Origin: Axinella damicornis
Lineage: Eukaryota; Porifera; Demospongiae; Axinellida; Axinellidae
Length of the DNA stretch: 64,000 bases
NCBI GenBank assembly: GCA_963931865.1
Contig: OZ007509.1
Span: 11,097,625 to 11,161,624, forward strand
Direction: 5' to 3'
The first letter of the stretch is position 1. The number at the start of each line of letters is the position of its first letter. Below the pieces are notes generated by a model that worked only from the letters and a program-made list of their open reading frames with translations, was not told the origin of the DNA and searched no databases. Of the stretch, positions 10,331-21,529 are shown piece after piece. The translations under genes and the position numbers were made by a program.

Positions 10331-11465
10331 TCACCCCCTCCCACCCTCCCTCCATTCCTCCCTCCCTCCCACCCTCCCTCTATTCCTCCATTCCTCCCAC
10401 CCTCCCTCCATTCCTCCATTCCTCCCACCCTCCCTCCATTCCTCCCACCCTCCCTCCCCCCATTCCCCACTCCCACCCTCCCTCCCTCCCCCATTCCTCC
10501 TCTCCCACCCTCCCTCCATTCCTCCCTCCCTTCCACCCTCCCTCCATTCCTCCTCTCCCTCCCTCCCTCCCTCCCTCCCTCCCTCCTCTCCCACCCTCCC
10601 TCCCTCCCTCCCTCCCTCCCTCCCTCCCTCCCTCCCTCCTTCCTCTCCCTCCCTCCCACCCTCCCTCCATTCCTCCTCTCCCTCCCACCCTCCCTCCATT
10701 CCTCCTCTCCCTCCCTCCCTCCATCCCTCCCTCCTCTCCCTCCCTCCCTCCCACCCTCCATTCCTCCCTCCCTCCCTCCCACCCTCCCTCCCTCCATTTC
10801 TCCTCTCCCTCCCTCCATCCCTCCCTCCCACCCTCCCTCCATTCCTCCTCTCCCTCCCTCCCTCCCTCCCTCCCTCCATTCCTCCTCTCCCTCCCACCCT
10901 CCATCCCTCCATCCCTCCCTCCATTCCTCCTCTCCCTCCCACCCTCCCTCCCTCCCTCCCTCCCTCCCTCCCTCCCTCCCTCCATTCCTCCTCTCCCTCC
11001 CTCCCTCCCTCCATCCCTCCCTCCCTCCCCTCTATCCTTTCCCTCCCTCCCTCCATTTACTTTCTCTCTCCTTCCCTCCCTACCTACCTACCTCCCTCCT
11101 CTCCTCCCTCCTTCCTCTCCTCCCTCCCTCCTCTCCTCCCTCCCTCCTCTCCTCCCTCCCTCCTCCTCCCTCCCTCCCTCTCCTCCCTCCCTCCCTCCCT
11201 CCCTCCCTCCCTCCCTCCCTCCCACCCTCCCTCCATTCCTCCTCTCCCTCCCTCCCTCCATCCCTCCCTCCCTCCCCTCTATCCCTACCCTCCCTCCCTT
11301 CATTTACTTTCTCTCTCCTTCCCTCCCTACCTACTTACCTCCCTCCTCTCCTCCCTCCCTCCCTCCCTCCCTCCCTCCCTCCCTCCTCCCTCCCTCCCTC
11401 CCTCCCTCCCTCCCTCCCTCCCTCCCTCCTTCCTTCCTCCCTCCCTCCTCCCTTCTCCTCTCTCA
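10331..11465. repeat. 1.1-kb CT-rich (CCTCCCTC) tract in the dynein intron
   Basis: Over 1 kb of nearly pure pyrimidine on +, built from CCTCCCTCC units with ATTCCTCCTCTCC variants, ending at the CTCTCAG acceptor of the exon at 11467. The Pro/Ser-rich and Gly/Arg/Glu-rich frames it contains are artefacts of composition. Such mirror-symmetric polypyrimidine DNA can form triplex structures. Confidence 0.95.
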
Positions 11466-11831
11466 GGGAGCCCCTCCCTGATCACTGGAACACAGACCTG
11501 GATGACTTTTAGAAACTCCTGGCACTAAAGTGCATCAGAGCTGACAAACTCACCAATGCCATGCAGGTACAGTCGTATATCTCTGGACTCATCTGGGTTG
11601 GTAATATTGTGTACATGCACATTCCCTACCATCAAATCTTTGCATGCACGCTTGCTCATGCACCCCCTCACACATCCACACACACACACACACTCACACA
11701 CACACACATAAATACAGGACTATGTCTCCAATCATCTTGGCCAGCGTTTCATTGAGCCACAGACGGCAGAACTCTTCCTCATGTTCAAAGATTCCTCCCC
11801 CACCATGCCCCTCATCTTCGTACTCTCACAG

Positions 11832-12465
11832 GTTGATAGTTCCAAATACTGTGTTAAATTATCTTCTGGTCTCCAAACACTCGTTGTCATTGAGGTACCA
11901 TAGTCGCGCGTTATTAGGCACAGCTCACTTTTAGGCGCATATTCACTGTTAGGCGCATGTTCAACTCTCGTCCCAGGTACTCGCTGTTAAGTGCTGCAGT
12001 CCTTTTCCAGAAACTCTGATCCTACGGAGTGGAAAAAAGCTATAATTGAAGCGTACTTCCTATTTGAGGAATGTCATTCGTTATTAAGCACATGGTACAT
12101 ATGTCCTTCCTGTGGAATTATTGGTGCATGCACCTAATAACGCGCAATTAGCGCACACCACTTTCGTAGGTACTCCCTCCCACAGCATTCGCTCCTCAGT
12201 GGCCAAACTTGAACCTACAGTTTTGCGCATTTTTGTCTTATTGAAATACCCGCATGCTATGTCTCAAGGTTTTTAAACTTTTGAGGTTGGCAGGCAGGCC
12301 GTTTTTTGTGTCTAGACAGCAACTTGGGAATTCTGGTGCTGTTGTATAAGATCTCGATGTGGCACGAGAAGGATCTAGTTCTGCCTGTGTATGTGTACAA
12401 GTACCCAATGGAAATTCAAGATTGGGAAGTTTTTCCAATGCTGATTACCACCGTTTGTGTCCATT
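11832..12465. other. No gene seen
   Basis: DNA after the last dynein exon. The next expected dynein exon (GTDPAADLYKFAEEM in family members) is not found here. A repeated motif with GTTATTAGGCAC and TTATTAAGCACAT words suggests an old repeat. Confidence 0.45.
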
Positions 12466-12471
12466 CTGCAG

Positions 12472-13340
12472 GTACCTGGCACCCACAAGCTCATGCTTGT
12501 CACCTACGAAGAGTTTGAACAGGTTAGTGGATAGCTTGCTGCTGAAAACAGTGTTTGTTCCTACTGCAGTAATGTTGTGGTGTAGATTCTGTCCAAGCTA
12601 CGTATACTGCAGTTGTGACTTGAACTTGTACTGTATACAACGTTGCTTGTAAAGCAACAAAAAATGTGATTTGATGTGCATATTCATGCCATCAAACTCT
12701 TGCCCTTTGCCTACCCAGATCATGCACAGGTGCACTGCAGTGTTTGAGACCTGGGATGAAGAGTTTGCAATCCAGCTGTGGGAGATGAGCAAGAAGAAGA
12801 GAGAGGGGTCCATCAAGTTCACAAGAGGCTGCAGGATTGTACCACATGCATAAAAGAGTAAGTGTGGCTGAGAGATTCAAAATGTGGTCAGTATATAGTG
12901 CGGCTGGCTGGGTCTTTGATAACAGGCACACTGGAGGTTCATTAGATTGATGTTGATACATGTAGTATGCTTCTTCTGTGTATCACTGGGCATCCCTTGC
13001 CCACCTCATCTTCTCACTCCCCTCTTCTCCTCTCCTCCTTGTCCCTCCCCCTTTCCTTCCCTCCGCCCCCTTCAAATTCATCCCCCTTCTTCCACCTCTT
13101 CACTTCTCCCCTTTTCCTCCCCCTTCCCTCCCTCCTTTCCCCCCTCCTCCCCACTTCCCTCCTCCCCCTCTCACTTCCCTCCTTGCTTCCACAAGCAGCA
13201 TGAGCAGCTTCAGGCTGTGATTGTACGTGTGCTAGGGGCCCACCGCAGGGCCAGCCAGCCCCAGAGGCGGAAGGCACGTTGGAAACTGATGTACCCAACT
13301 GTCGCCTGTGCCATCATCTGAGCCAGACAGGTATGACTCG
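12472..13340 (+). CDS. Unassigned exon-like segments
   Basis: Three segments with good splice borders: about 12472-12522 (VPGTHKLMLVTYEEFEQ, donor GTTAGT), 12720-12850 (TWDEEFAIQLWEMSKKKREG, then a frame ending in TAA) and 13200-13333 (CDCTCARGPP... DVPNCRLCHHLSQT, donor GTATGA). They look coding but I do not recognise a family. Their position just before the UBR4 exons, on the same strand, makes upstream UBR4 exons one possibility; the Cys/His-rich third segment would suit a zinc-binding piece. Confidence 0.35.
13016..13190. repeat. CT-rich tract
   Basis: Pyrimidine-rich run immediately before the exon-like segment at 13200. Confidence 0.85.
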
Positions 13341-13577
13341 AACAGATTACATCACAAGTGTCCAAGGTTTCCCCTCCTGCCCTCAGATTTGGCACATGTA
13401 AATTTGGATCTGGAGTAGATAGCTGTTGTAGCATGATTGAATGGAATATGGGTCCTAAATATCTCCTGAGACTGCAGGTCAACCTCGCTCCAGAGACAAT
13501 CACACTAGCCAAAGGGGTGGGTTGAGAATTCAAACTCTCTCTGGTGTTGACTGCTCATATTGATGATTGTCTCGGCA

Positions 13578-13990
13578 TGCTCCCTCCCTTCCTCCCTCCC
13601 TCCCTCCCTCCCTCCCTCCCTCCCTCCCTCCCTCCCTCCCTCCCACCCTCCCTCCCTCCCTCCCTCCGTCCCTCCCTCCCTCCCTCCTCTCTCCCTCCCT
13701 CCCTCCCTCCCTCCCTCCCTCCCCTCTCCCTTCTCCCTCCCTCCCTCCCTTCCTCCCTCCCTCCCTCCCTCCCTCCCTCCCTCCCTCCCTCCCTCCCTCC
13801 GTCCCTCCCTCCCTCCCTCCTCTCTCCCTCCCTCCCTCCCTCCCTCCCTCCCCTCTCCCTTCTCCCTCCCTCCCTCCCTCCCTCCCTCCCTCCCTCCCTC
13901 CCTCCCTCCCTCCCCTCTCCCTCCCCTCTCCCTCCTCCCCTTTCCCTCCTCCCTCCTCTTCTCCATCCTCCCTCCCCCTCCCCCTCTCCA
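13578..13990. repeat. CT-rich (CCTCCCTC)n tract in a UBR4-side intron
   Basis: About 410 bp of almost pure CCCT/CCTC repeats on +, upstream of the first recognised UBR4 exon. Confidence 0.95.
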
Positions 13991-14129
13991 TCCCAGATCT
14001 GCAACCTAAATGCCATTGATTACAATATAAAATTATATATTATTGTAAGCAACTGTTCCCTTCCTCCTTTCTCCTCCCTCCTACCTTCCCTTCTTTCTCC
14101 TCGTCCCCCCCACTCCTCCTTGCTCCCAG

Positions 14130-15494
14130 AGTTCACAACTGTTACATCGCACTACCCTCATCATTGTTTGTGAAGATGGCAGTCTAAGGATCTATGTAAG
14201 CAACAACAATGCCAACATGGAGTACTGGTTGCAGCCGCAGTTCCAGCCTACAAGCCCCCTCGTGATGCTCACGTCCCGTGTGAGGAAGAAGGGACCTGCC
14301 GTCCATTGTGTGGAGCACCCCAATTTACCCGTCAACTTCTTTGAATACTGCCAGCAATGCAGTGCAATGACATTGAGGTGGGGGGGGGGAGGAGAAGAGG
14401 GAGAAGGGGGGTGGGGAAAGTAGGCAATTGGGAGAGCGGGAATGTGCAACTTCAGGCTTTTGGGTATATAAATGGTTGTACAGTAGATTGTGGTACTTGA
14501 CGATTGTACATGCAGGTTTGTACCAGTTAGGTTTAGTATTAGGTTTAGTATAAGGTGTAGTGTAGTATGTAAAGTACAACACACTTCCTTAGATCCACTC
14601 CTGGGGCCACTGCAGTCATACACGTGGCTGCGGAGCCCAACACCCTGTCTGGGTGCAATTTGGGAGTGCTTGAGTTATGGGTGTGTGAGATCAGTCCACC
14701 TCCAAGTTAGTCAGGGAACAGGTTTTGTGTGATTCATGTCACTTGTTATCAGGTTTGTCACAGAGTATATTTTCTCCCTTATTTACTCCCTCCTTCAATC
14801 CTTCCCTCTGCCCCTCCCTCCCTCCACCCTCCCTCCCTCCCTCTCCCTCCCTCCCTCCCTACCTTCCTCCCTCCCTTCATCCCTCCCTCCCCCTCCCCCT
14901 CCCTCCCTCCCTCCCTCCCTCCCCCCTCCATCCATCCCTCCCTCCATCCCTTCCCCTCTCACTCCCTCTCCCTCCCCTCTCCCTGCAGTTCCTAGGCAAC
15001 GACATTCTGCATGTGTACAACAAACAACAGGTGAAGCACCACCTCAATGCAGGAGGACTCTATATCGCCAACACTAAGCCTGGAGGATTCTCCATGGAGA
15101 TCTCAAACCTTATGCCCAGTACGACAGTCATGGTGGGTGTGAGGGTGCTGATGGGATGCCGGTCCCTCGAAAGGGCACCCTCCTTCATTGAAGTGTTTGA
15201 GAAAACACAGCATGTGAGTGTGTTCGGGAGTTAATTATACATTGGGCGTGTGTTTGGCTAGAGAGATCATTTCCAGTTGAACGGGGTATGTAAATTCTTC
15301 CCTCACCCCTACATGTAGTGTATGGCTGAAAAGGGGAGCACATGATGTGTTTATTGTATGGGCATATTTATCCTGTAATTGCTTGACTTGCTGTGATGTG
15401 TAGGTGACCTTTCCTGACGGTGCGTGTCGTTGAGTGGACATTCCCTTCACTCGAGAGGAGTCACTGCAGGCAGACAAGACCTTCAAGATTACCT
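14130..15494 (+). pseudogene. UBR4: UBR4 (giant E3 ubiquitin ligase) fragment, three exons, broken
   Basis: Three exons match the middle of UBR4, an N-recognin E3 ubiquitin ligase. 14130-14377 reads LLHRTTLIIVCEDGSLRIYV and MEYWLQPQFQP. 14989-15213 reads FLGNDILHVYNKQQVKHHL, GLYIANTKPGGFSMEIS and ERAPSFIEVFEKTQ. 15404-15494 reads VDIPFTREESLQADKTFKI. Breaks: an extra AGTGC at 14361-14365 shifts exon 1 out of frame; without it the join would read CNDIE/FLGND as in the family. TGA at 15431-15433 replaces the Trp that precedes the family's FDFPF. No exons follow 15494. So it is a partial, non-functional copy or a gene with sequence errors. CT-rich tracts fill its introns. Confidence 0.82.
14770..14980. 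repeat. CT-rich tract before UBR4 exon 2
   Basis: Pyrimidine run ending at the CCCTGCAG acceptor of the exon at 14989, the same arrangement as at 10331-11465. Confidence 0.9.
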
Positions 15495-15499
15495 GTGAG

Positions 15500-16180
15500 T
15501 GAACCTTTTCTGTAACAGGTTGTTGAAAGTCTGGTATTTGATACTGATCAGTTGATTTCATAATTATGTACCTGTATGTCAACTTATGTGGACCTGCTCG
15601 TATGGTTACATAACTAACGTGGAAAACTTCCCAAGACACATACCCATAAATTCCTGGGCTCAGTGGAGGACTTCCAGAATGTAACCAGGAGCATGAGGAG
15701 TGATAGCGAGTCTCTGTGAACGGCGAACGTCAACTTCATTCTGCCTGCCAAGTCTCTTGTGGTCAGCCGCTCTGGCAGTCACCCTCTTTGCTTCATCAGT
15801 TCTCCCTCGTTGTCGCTGCAATCGTCGTTTCCTGTCAGAAACCGACTCATCCATTTTTTACAGGACAAAGGGTGGGCGTGCGGGTTGTATACGCGCGCGC
15901 GCGGGGGCCATGGTCCAACGCGTCATTTACATGCGGGGCCACTTCAAATGCAAGTATATATAATATTATATAGTCGCACTAGCTCAGATTCGACCTCCAC
16001 ACTGCACGATTAGTTGCCTCGCTTCCCGCTCGGCAATGAGAGACGAAGTAATGTATGTGATCATGGAAACAGCAAATCGTTATGCACTGGTGGTTGAATA
16101 CAGTAGGCAAATGAAGAAGTACACTTTAGGTGTGAATTTTGGAGGAATAAGTAAGCTTTGTAAAAAAGATAGGACACTTA
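15500..16180. other. No gene seen
   Basis: No further UBR4 exon is recognisable. A GCGCGCGCGC run occurs near 15892. Confidence 0.4.
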
Positions 16181-16194
16181 GTGCTGAAATCGTA

Positions 16195-16346
16195 CTATTG
16201 TGTCGGAAATTTCCTTTTCCTACACTGACACTGCAAGTCGGGGGAGAGTGCCGGAAATTTCCTACACTGACACTGCTTGTCAGGGAAGAGTGCCAGAAAT
16301 TCCTACGCTTACACTACAAGTCAAAGGAGAGTGTAAGAAATATGTG
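16195..16346. repeat. Minisatellite, left flank of the CACTA element
   Basis: About three degenerate units built on GGAAATTTCCTACACTGACA plus CTGCAAGTCAAAGGAGAGTG. The same units resume at 27718 in the same orientation, so the 11.4-kb transposon split one array. Confidence 0.85.
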
Positions 16347-16470
16347 CCCTAGTAAAAATATCATGTAAGATCTTCCTAGGATCATTGCTGGGATCTTGCA
16401 TGATTCCCGCATGTGATCTTATGTGCTTTTGGAACCAGGATCCTGCATAATCCTGGCAGGATTCTTGCGT

Positions 16471-16797
16471 GATTCTCGGCAGGATTCCCACAGGATCCAA
16501 ACAAGATTCCCATCAAGAATGTATGCTTATGATCTTGCCTGATTCTTGGCAGGATTCCCACAGGATCCAAACAAGATTCCCATCAAGAATGTATGCTTAT
16601 GATCTTGCCTGATTCTTGGCAGGATTCCCACAGGATCCAAACAAGATTCCCATCAAGAATGTATGCTTATGATCTTGCCTGATTCTTGGCAGGATTCCCA
16701 CAGGATCCAAACAAGATTCCCATCGAGAATGTATGCTTATGATCTTGCCTGATTCTTGCCAGGATTCCCACAGGATCCAAACAAGATTCCCATAAAG
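16471..16797. repeat. 70-bp tandem array, left subterminal
   Basis: 4.7 near-identical copies of a 70-bp unit containing GGATTCCCACAGGATCC and TATGATCTTGCC. Units start at 16471, 16541, 16611, 16681 and 16751. CACTA transposases bind subterminal repeats, so this is the probable left binding array (inference). Confidence 0.9.
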
Positions 16798-16963
16798 TTG
16801 TATGCTCCTGCATGATCTTGCCGGATCCTTGGTAGATTCACTGCAGATTCCTATATGCTATTCATGCATGATCACACAAGATTCTCTCAGATTCTGCGTT
16901 AAACTTTATTGAATATAATAAAATGGTAAAAATTAATGCACAATAACTAGTTTGAAAAGTAAC

Positions 16964-19900
16964 TTAACAGTCTGGTTTGGCATCCCTGCACTTTTGATTC
17001 AGGGTGACCATTAGAGCTTTGTGGTCACAAGTATTACCGTATCTCCGCTGGATACAATCTGTGAACAAGATACACCCAAATGTGAATATCTAAGGACATA
17101 AAGTAACAATGGCTATTTTGAAGGACGTACCAAACATGGGGCATAAAGTAACAGAAGCATACAGAACAATGGGTATTTTGAAGGACGTACCAAACATCTT
17201 CTCTACTCTTGGTGGAGAGAGAGGTGGTTTTTCACTTTTTTTGGTCTTTAGTACAACTGACATCTTTTGCTCTTGTTTGGTAAACAAGTGGTCCAGCAAA
17301 GTTCTCCCGTACGAATAGGCATCTTTGGATGGGATGCGGAGTAGATTCACTCCATTAACCTGCATGGTGAAAACATACAATTCTGGAAACTGCTTAGTGA
17401 TTGTTACGTTATGTACAGAACATCATAGTAGTGAAGCATGAGCAATCTCATGTGCGGAGATACTGTGCTTGCACATTAAAATCATGCTGGCCTCAGTTAC
17501 TACTTACAACGAACTCTTCCCCAACTTCTTCCTTGATAGCTGCAACTGCCCCAACACCACTGCTGCCTTGCTTCAACATGCTGATGACTGTTTTCAGCAT
17601 GTCTCTGACCTCCGATAAAAGAACCTATACAAGAGACAGATTTGTATGTGACATACCATAATTATAATAGTATAATTGTACGTACTCTGTCGGTCGCAGC
17701 ACTTGCTTCCGGCTGCGGTGTAGAGTGCTGCTTCGGTTCACAATTGAGCTGTAATAAGTATATTGATATGTGCTTTAATTGGAACAAAACTGTGTGAGCT
17801 AGTCAGAGACAAATATAACTTCTGGAAAGTGATCAGGCAACATGTCAGACCACTTCCGGACGTGATCGGACACGGTCTGACACCAATTTCCCATGACTAA
17901 CAGGTATATGGTAACTATACATGTACTTGCTGCGCAAGCGTGCAATGAAAGCGTAGCTCACAACCAGTTCCTTGTTTGCACAGCACAGAGGTACGTGAGA
18001 TATTGTCACTCCATGCGCACGTTGCTGGTATGCGGAGGTACCTGCGAATAGAGTTCATGGAGATAAGCTTACTTTTGTACTCCTTGCACGTTGAAATCAC
18101 AGAAGAGCCGCGAGGCCTTGGTCCTGTTTGTCTTTGTTGCACTTTAGCAACGTCAACATCTGGTATTGCCGATCTAATCTAAGTTCCGCACGCGGCCACT
18201 TCTCGAACTGTGACTTGAGGGCCACTTCTCAAACGGCAACTTGATATGTATACCATTGTTTACGGTGCTGTACCACGACAGAGCTTATGCGTGGTCAATC
18301 ACGTGCCTTTTTCGGTCGGATTTGTCCGTTGACCAACCGTTATATTTGTCTCTGAACTACCAATAGTACACTATCCACTCGATAATCATAACTGTACTTA
18401 CTCGGTCAGCAGCAGTACTTGCTGCGGGCTCCTCTGATGCTGATGGTAGTTTGGGTGCACAAGTGAACTGTAAGTGAAGGACAAAGGAAAGACAAAAAGT
18501 TTAAAGCATTCACAATTTCGTCAGCATGAGTTTCGGCCCGTAAGCAGCAGTGAATGACAACAATCACATCTGTATACTCAGAATGGGCCTTTCAATGATG
18601 CAAAAAGTACAAAAATTTCAAGATGGTGAGTCCACCAAACAAGACACATACACACGCACAGCGCAATGAAGTCACGCTAGTGACAGGCTCGCCCCAATTA
18701 CATTGCCCTACCAGTAGTGTAATTACCTCTGCTTTCGCTGCTTGCAAGACGTTCTCTTTTGCCTTCAGCTTCTTGGGCTTTGGAACCTCTTTTGCAACCA
18801 GGTCACGCTTATGTGATTTCTTGAGTGATTCCTTTTTGCCTCTTTCTGTAATAATATGGTTACAGAATGTGTCTAATTGATACACAATTGCACATTAGAT
18901 TGTGGGAGATAGCAAGACAAGGACATTGTAGAGTAGCTACACATCCATAGTAGAGCTGCAACGATAAATCGATATCGCGATACATCGTGATAGTAGGTCA
19001 AGCATACAATTATCACCAGCTACAATTATCGATATATCACGAGACTGTACTTGCTCAACCTCGTGGTAAAAATTACAGCTAGTTTAGCATGTTACGCGCG
19101 CTAGCTGGTTTACATGTGTAGTTTTCAAGCTAGGTCATCGATGTGTGGTGAGAGTGATGGCTGTTTGAAGGTCAGCGAAATTGCCAACGGAGTAATTAAG
19201 TAGTAAGCAGGTGACATTGGAAGCCGCACTATGTCGCGCACAACCACTGTCTGACTCTGGCAATTGTAAAAGGAACTGGAATGAGCAGTAGGCCACTACA
19301 TTACTGCGGATATGCAGCGAGTATCTGCTGTGGAAGACGGGGGGTTTGTATGTCGATATAATATTATCGCGATACATCAGGCACAATCAAGAGTTCATAA
19401 CAATAAGAGTGTGCAACTGCCATATGGTATCCACTATCGATATCCACTAGCTACCACCATCTAGGCAGTATGACACTGTGGTTAACATGTACACAGGCTG
19501 TGTAAACTCAGTAGTAATCACAATTGCAGCTGGCTAATCAGCTAATCTCTGCCACTATCAGCTGCCGCATGTACCTCCGGCTCCACACATGCTGCCACAT
19601 GTACCTCCATGCATGCTCCGCCAATATGATATAAGGGGGTTCCCCTTTCACCACTGATTGTCTACATACTGCCGAGATGGTGGTAGTTCATACCGTAATG
19701 GCAGTTGCACACTCTTATTGTTATGAACTCTTGGTGCAATATATACATGGCAAAACACAAAAACGTTGCAGCTCTAATCCATAGCAAACAAGATACTGCC
19801 ACACTTACGTTCAACTGCCTGAACCTGTCCCAGTACAGAAATTATCCCTCGAACTGTGACAGGGTATGACTTCCTGTTTATTTCAAGTAGCAGTTGGGAT

Positions 19901-21529
19901 CCTTCCACCAAATCCGCCATCGTCATGTTTTCATTGTCGCCCCTTGTGAGAGCCGTTGAATTGACCTTAAACACCTTTCCAGTCTGGTTGCACTTTACAC
20001 ACACCTTTTCTGTGTACGGAAAATGGCAGTGAGTCTTCACACATGATCCTCTACTTATTGCTGAGCACCTTCAGGAAACTGATCTGTGTAGGTTGCGATC
20101 TCAGCTAGGGTATGTTCCTATGTGCAGATGCATATATATCTATGCTGGCAATAGTTACATCTTAGCTGGTCAATGTTCTTTAGCGTAGGGCCTGAACGAA
20201 TGTACCAACATTCAAACGTTCGTTCGAATCCCAGAACGTTCGAAGGCAAAATTATGTTCGTACGTAACCTATTTCTAATCAACGCACACCCCACGTGCTA
20301 CCTTAAGCTAGCTGCAAGATGGTGGAGACTGAGGCTGCGCTGTTGGTGGCGTTCTACAACCGTACACCGTAAGTACTGGTGGTGGTGTGCACTACTTCAG
20401 CAAATTCTTCCAATGTACACTTTGCCATCTCCTTACAACAGCTTCTGACTAAACATGGCTACTTATGCTGGCATATCATGTGGAACGAACAGAACGGTCG
20501 TTTTTCGTCGCTGAGAAGGTAAGGCTTTTCTTCTGTCTAGCGCTAACTCTGCACAGGCAGTACCGTAAGTGGGCTACACGTAGGTATGCACTGGATCCAC
20601 TTTATGGTACTACCGCGACAGGGCATACTATGTACTAACCTTTGAGGTCGAGGATGTGTTTACAGTACCGCCAGATGGGGACCATGCAGCGCTAGACAGA
20701 AAAATGTCTTACTTTGGTGTCAGAGATGAAAAACAACCATAGAGCGGAAACTACTAGCTCACTTGTACTCGAGGTCGCGTAGCTGCTCGATCTAATCAGC
20801 ATGGTAACTGCGCTACAGCGACAGTTGACACAGTAGTACTTCATAAGTTCCGAGCTGCTTGCGTTTCTAAGATCACTGTAGATATTGCTGCTTTCAGTCT
20901 TATGAGAGAAACGGAGTATAACGGAGGGCATTTCGGTTGTTTTACGGCTGGTGACGTCATTGAACGCAGCCGCTCTATTCCGTTCGTTCCATTACCGTAC
21001 CTCATAACAACAAAGCTTATAGCTTGTTTCTTTAATTAGTTGGGCAGCTGTACGAACTGCTTGTGCTTCCAAGGTCACCGTTCTTTTTGCCAATATACTG
21101 TCATGGTTGTGACGTCCCATACAGAACCACTATAAACCCTTAAGCCTTCTTCGCAGTGAATTGCTAAAATAAAATTATTGTTGGGTGGGTATAGAGAGAA
21201 TTAGCATGCAATCAAACAGCTTTTCCCGATTCACAAGGTGAGGGATCCAGCAGTAAGCGGATCAACGGTGGTATTCAAATACATACACAAGTAGGCTGCA
21301 CTAAAAATAGTTCACCAGCTAACTTACTGTTTTTCATCTTCGCTTCCAGATGCTCTTCCGTGTCTGCCACAAATGCACGAAACCTAGCAGGCAGCTTTCT
21401 CGATCGTTTTGTCGTCGGCTGCTCCAGGTCGCTTCCACTCTCAACCGTTGAACAAATGCTTTCTTCATCTGACATCTCCTCGATACCTGAATTATAACTT
21501 CTTTCCATCCTGTAAGACTCCAAGAACAC
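16964..21529 (-). CDS. Transposon-encoded BEN-domain protein, 343 aa, 8 exons
   Basis: Exons on the minus strand: 21529-21328, 20009-19809, 18845-18727, 18467-18402, 17748-17686, 17624-17508, 17359-17191 and 17058-16964. The total is 1032 nt, exactly 344 codons, with GT-AG borders and matching phases throughout. Order in the protein: an acidic/basic N-terminus with KRSRK; a CVKCNQTGKVFKVN segment; a Lys-rich basic region (KKESLKKSHKR, KPKKLKAKE); two short Ser/Pro/Ala exons that look like tandem duplicates (each ends in AAxDR); a coiled-coil-like exon (VRDMLKTVISMLKQG); then a BEN domain, with YGRTLLDHLFTKQEQ and PPRVEKMF and ending LNQKCRDAKPDC. BEN domains bind DNA or chromatin proteins. 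A start at the second Met (21508) is equally possible. It is divergent from the transposase and probably an accessory DNA-binding protein of the element (inference). Confidence 0.82.
18951..19776. mobile_element. hAT-like non-autonomous element, 826 bp, perfect 8-bp TSD
   Basis: Ends TAGAGCTGCAACG and CGTTGCAGCTCTA are inverted. ATCCATAG flanks both sides (18943-18950 and 19777-19784), the 8-bp target duplication of hAT elements. The subterminal ATCGATATCGCGATA recurs inverted near the right end. No transposase. It lies in the intron between BEN exons 2 and 3. Confidence 0.9.

Larger units (their letters stand above)
5737..11831 (+). pseudogene. DNAH1: DNAH1-like axonemal dynein heavy chain, 3' part, interrupted
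   Basis: Axonemal dynein heavy chain, the ATP-driven motor of cilia. Exons seen: 5737-5897 (FKQAG...TTKLPNPHYTPEISTKV, just before AAA6), 6392-6523 (SLYSNVCRSLFEKHKLLF), 10026-10225 ([10 protein letters not shown]... then [11 protein letters not shown]), 11467-11566 (EPLPDHWNTDLDDF... then KLLALKCIRADKLTNAMQ) and 11718-11831 (QRFIEPQTAELFLMFKDSS). Exons 2-5 splice in phase with GT-AG borders. DNAH1 rather than other paralogues is suggested by NPAPDW, EPHREPLP and FIEPQTA. Problems: in-frame TAG at 10071-10073 and at 11510-11512, the latter where the family has Gln (FQKLL); the roughly 110 residues between exons 1 and 2 are missing; nothing follows exon 5 although about 200 or more C-terminal residues are expected. 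It is a truncated pseudogene, or a real gene damaged by assembly. A 7TM gene lies antisense in the 6.5-10 kb intron. Confidence 0.8.

Noticed and set aside
10071..11512. Nuclear code change with TAG read as Gln
   Set aside because: The unknown gene at 28420 and the ORF ending at 51069 appear to use TAG as their normal stop, and a TGA occurs in UBR4, so a simple reassignment does not fit.
10297..11528. Long Pro/Ser-rich and Gly/Arg/Glu-rich reading frames of 180-430 codons
   Set aside because: They lie wholly in CCTCCCTC repeats, are open in several frames on both strands and have no start or splice context; compositional artefact.
12720..12850. Assigning the TWDEEFAIQLWEMSKKK exon to dynein or UBR4
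   Set aside because: It looks coding but I could not match it to a specific region of either protein; left unassigned.
13505..14173. Overlapping Pro/Ser-rich and Glu/Gly/Arg-rich frames of about 150 codons
   Set aside because: Same CT-repeat artefact.
16471..16797. Regular 70-bp repeats considered as a CRISPR array
   Set aside because: The whole unit is conserved with no unique spacers, in a eukaryotic transposon; ordinary tandem repeat.
18951..19776. Treating the hAT-like block as part of the CACTA element's own coding DNA
   Set aside because: The perfect 8-bp duplication and complete ends show an independent insertion.
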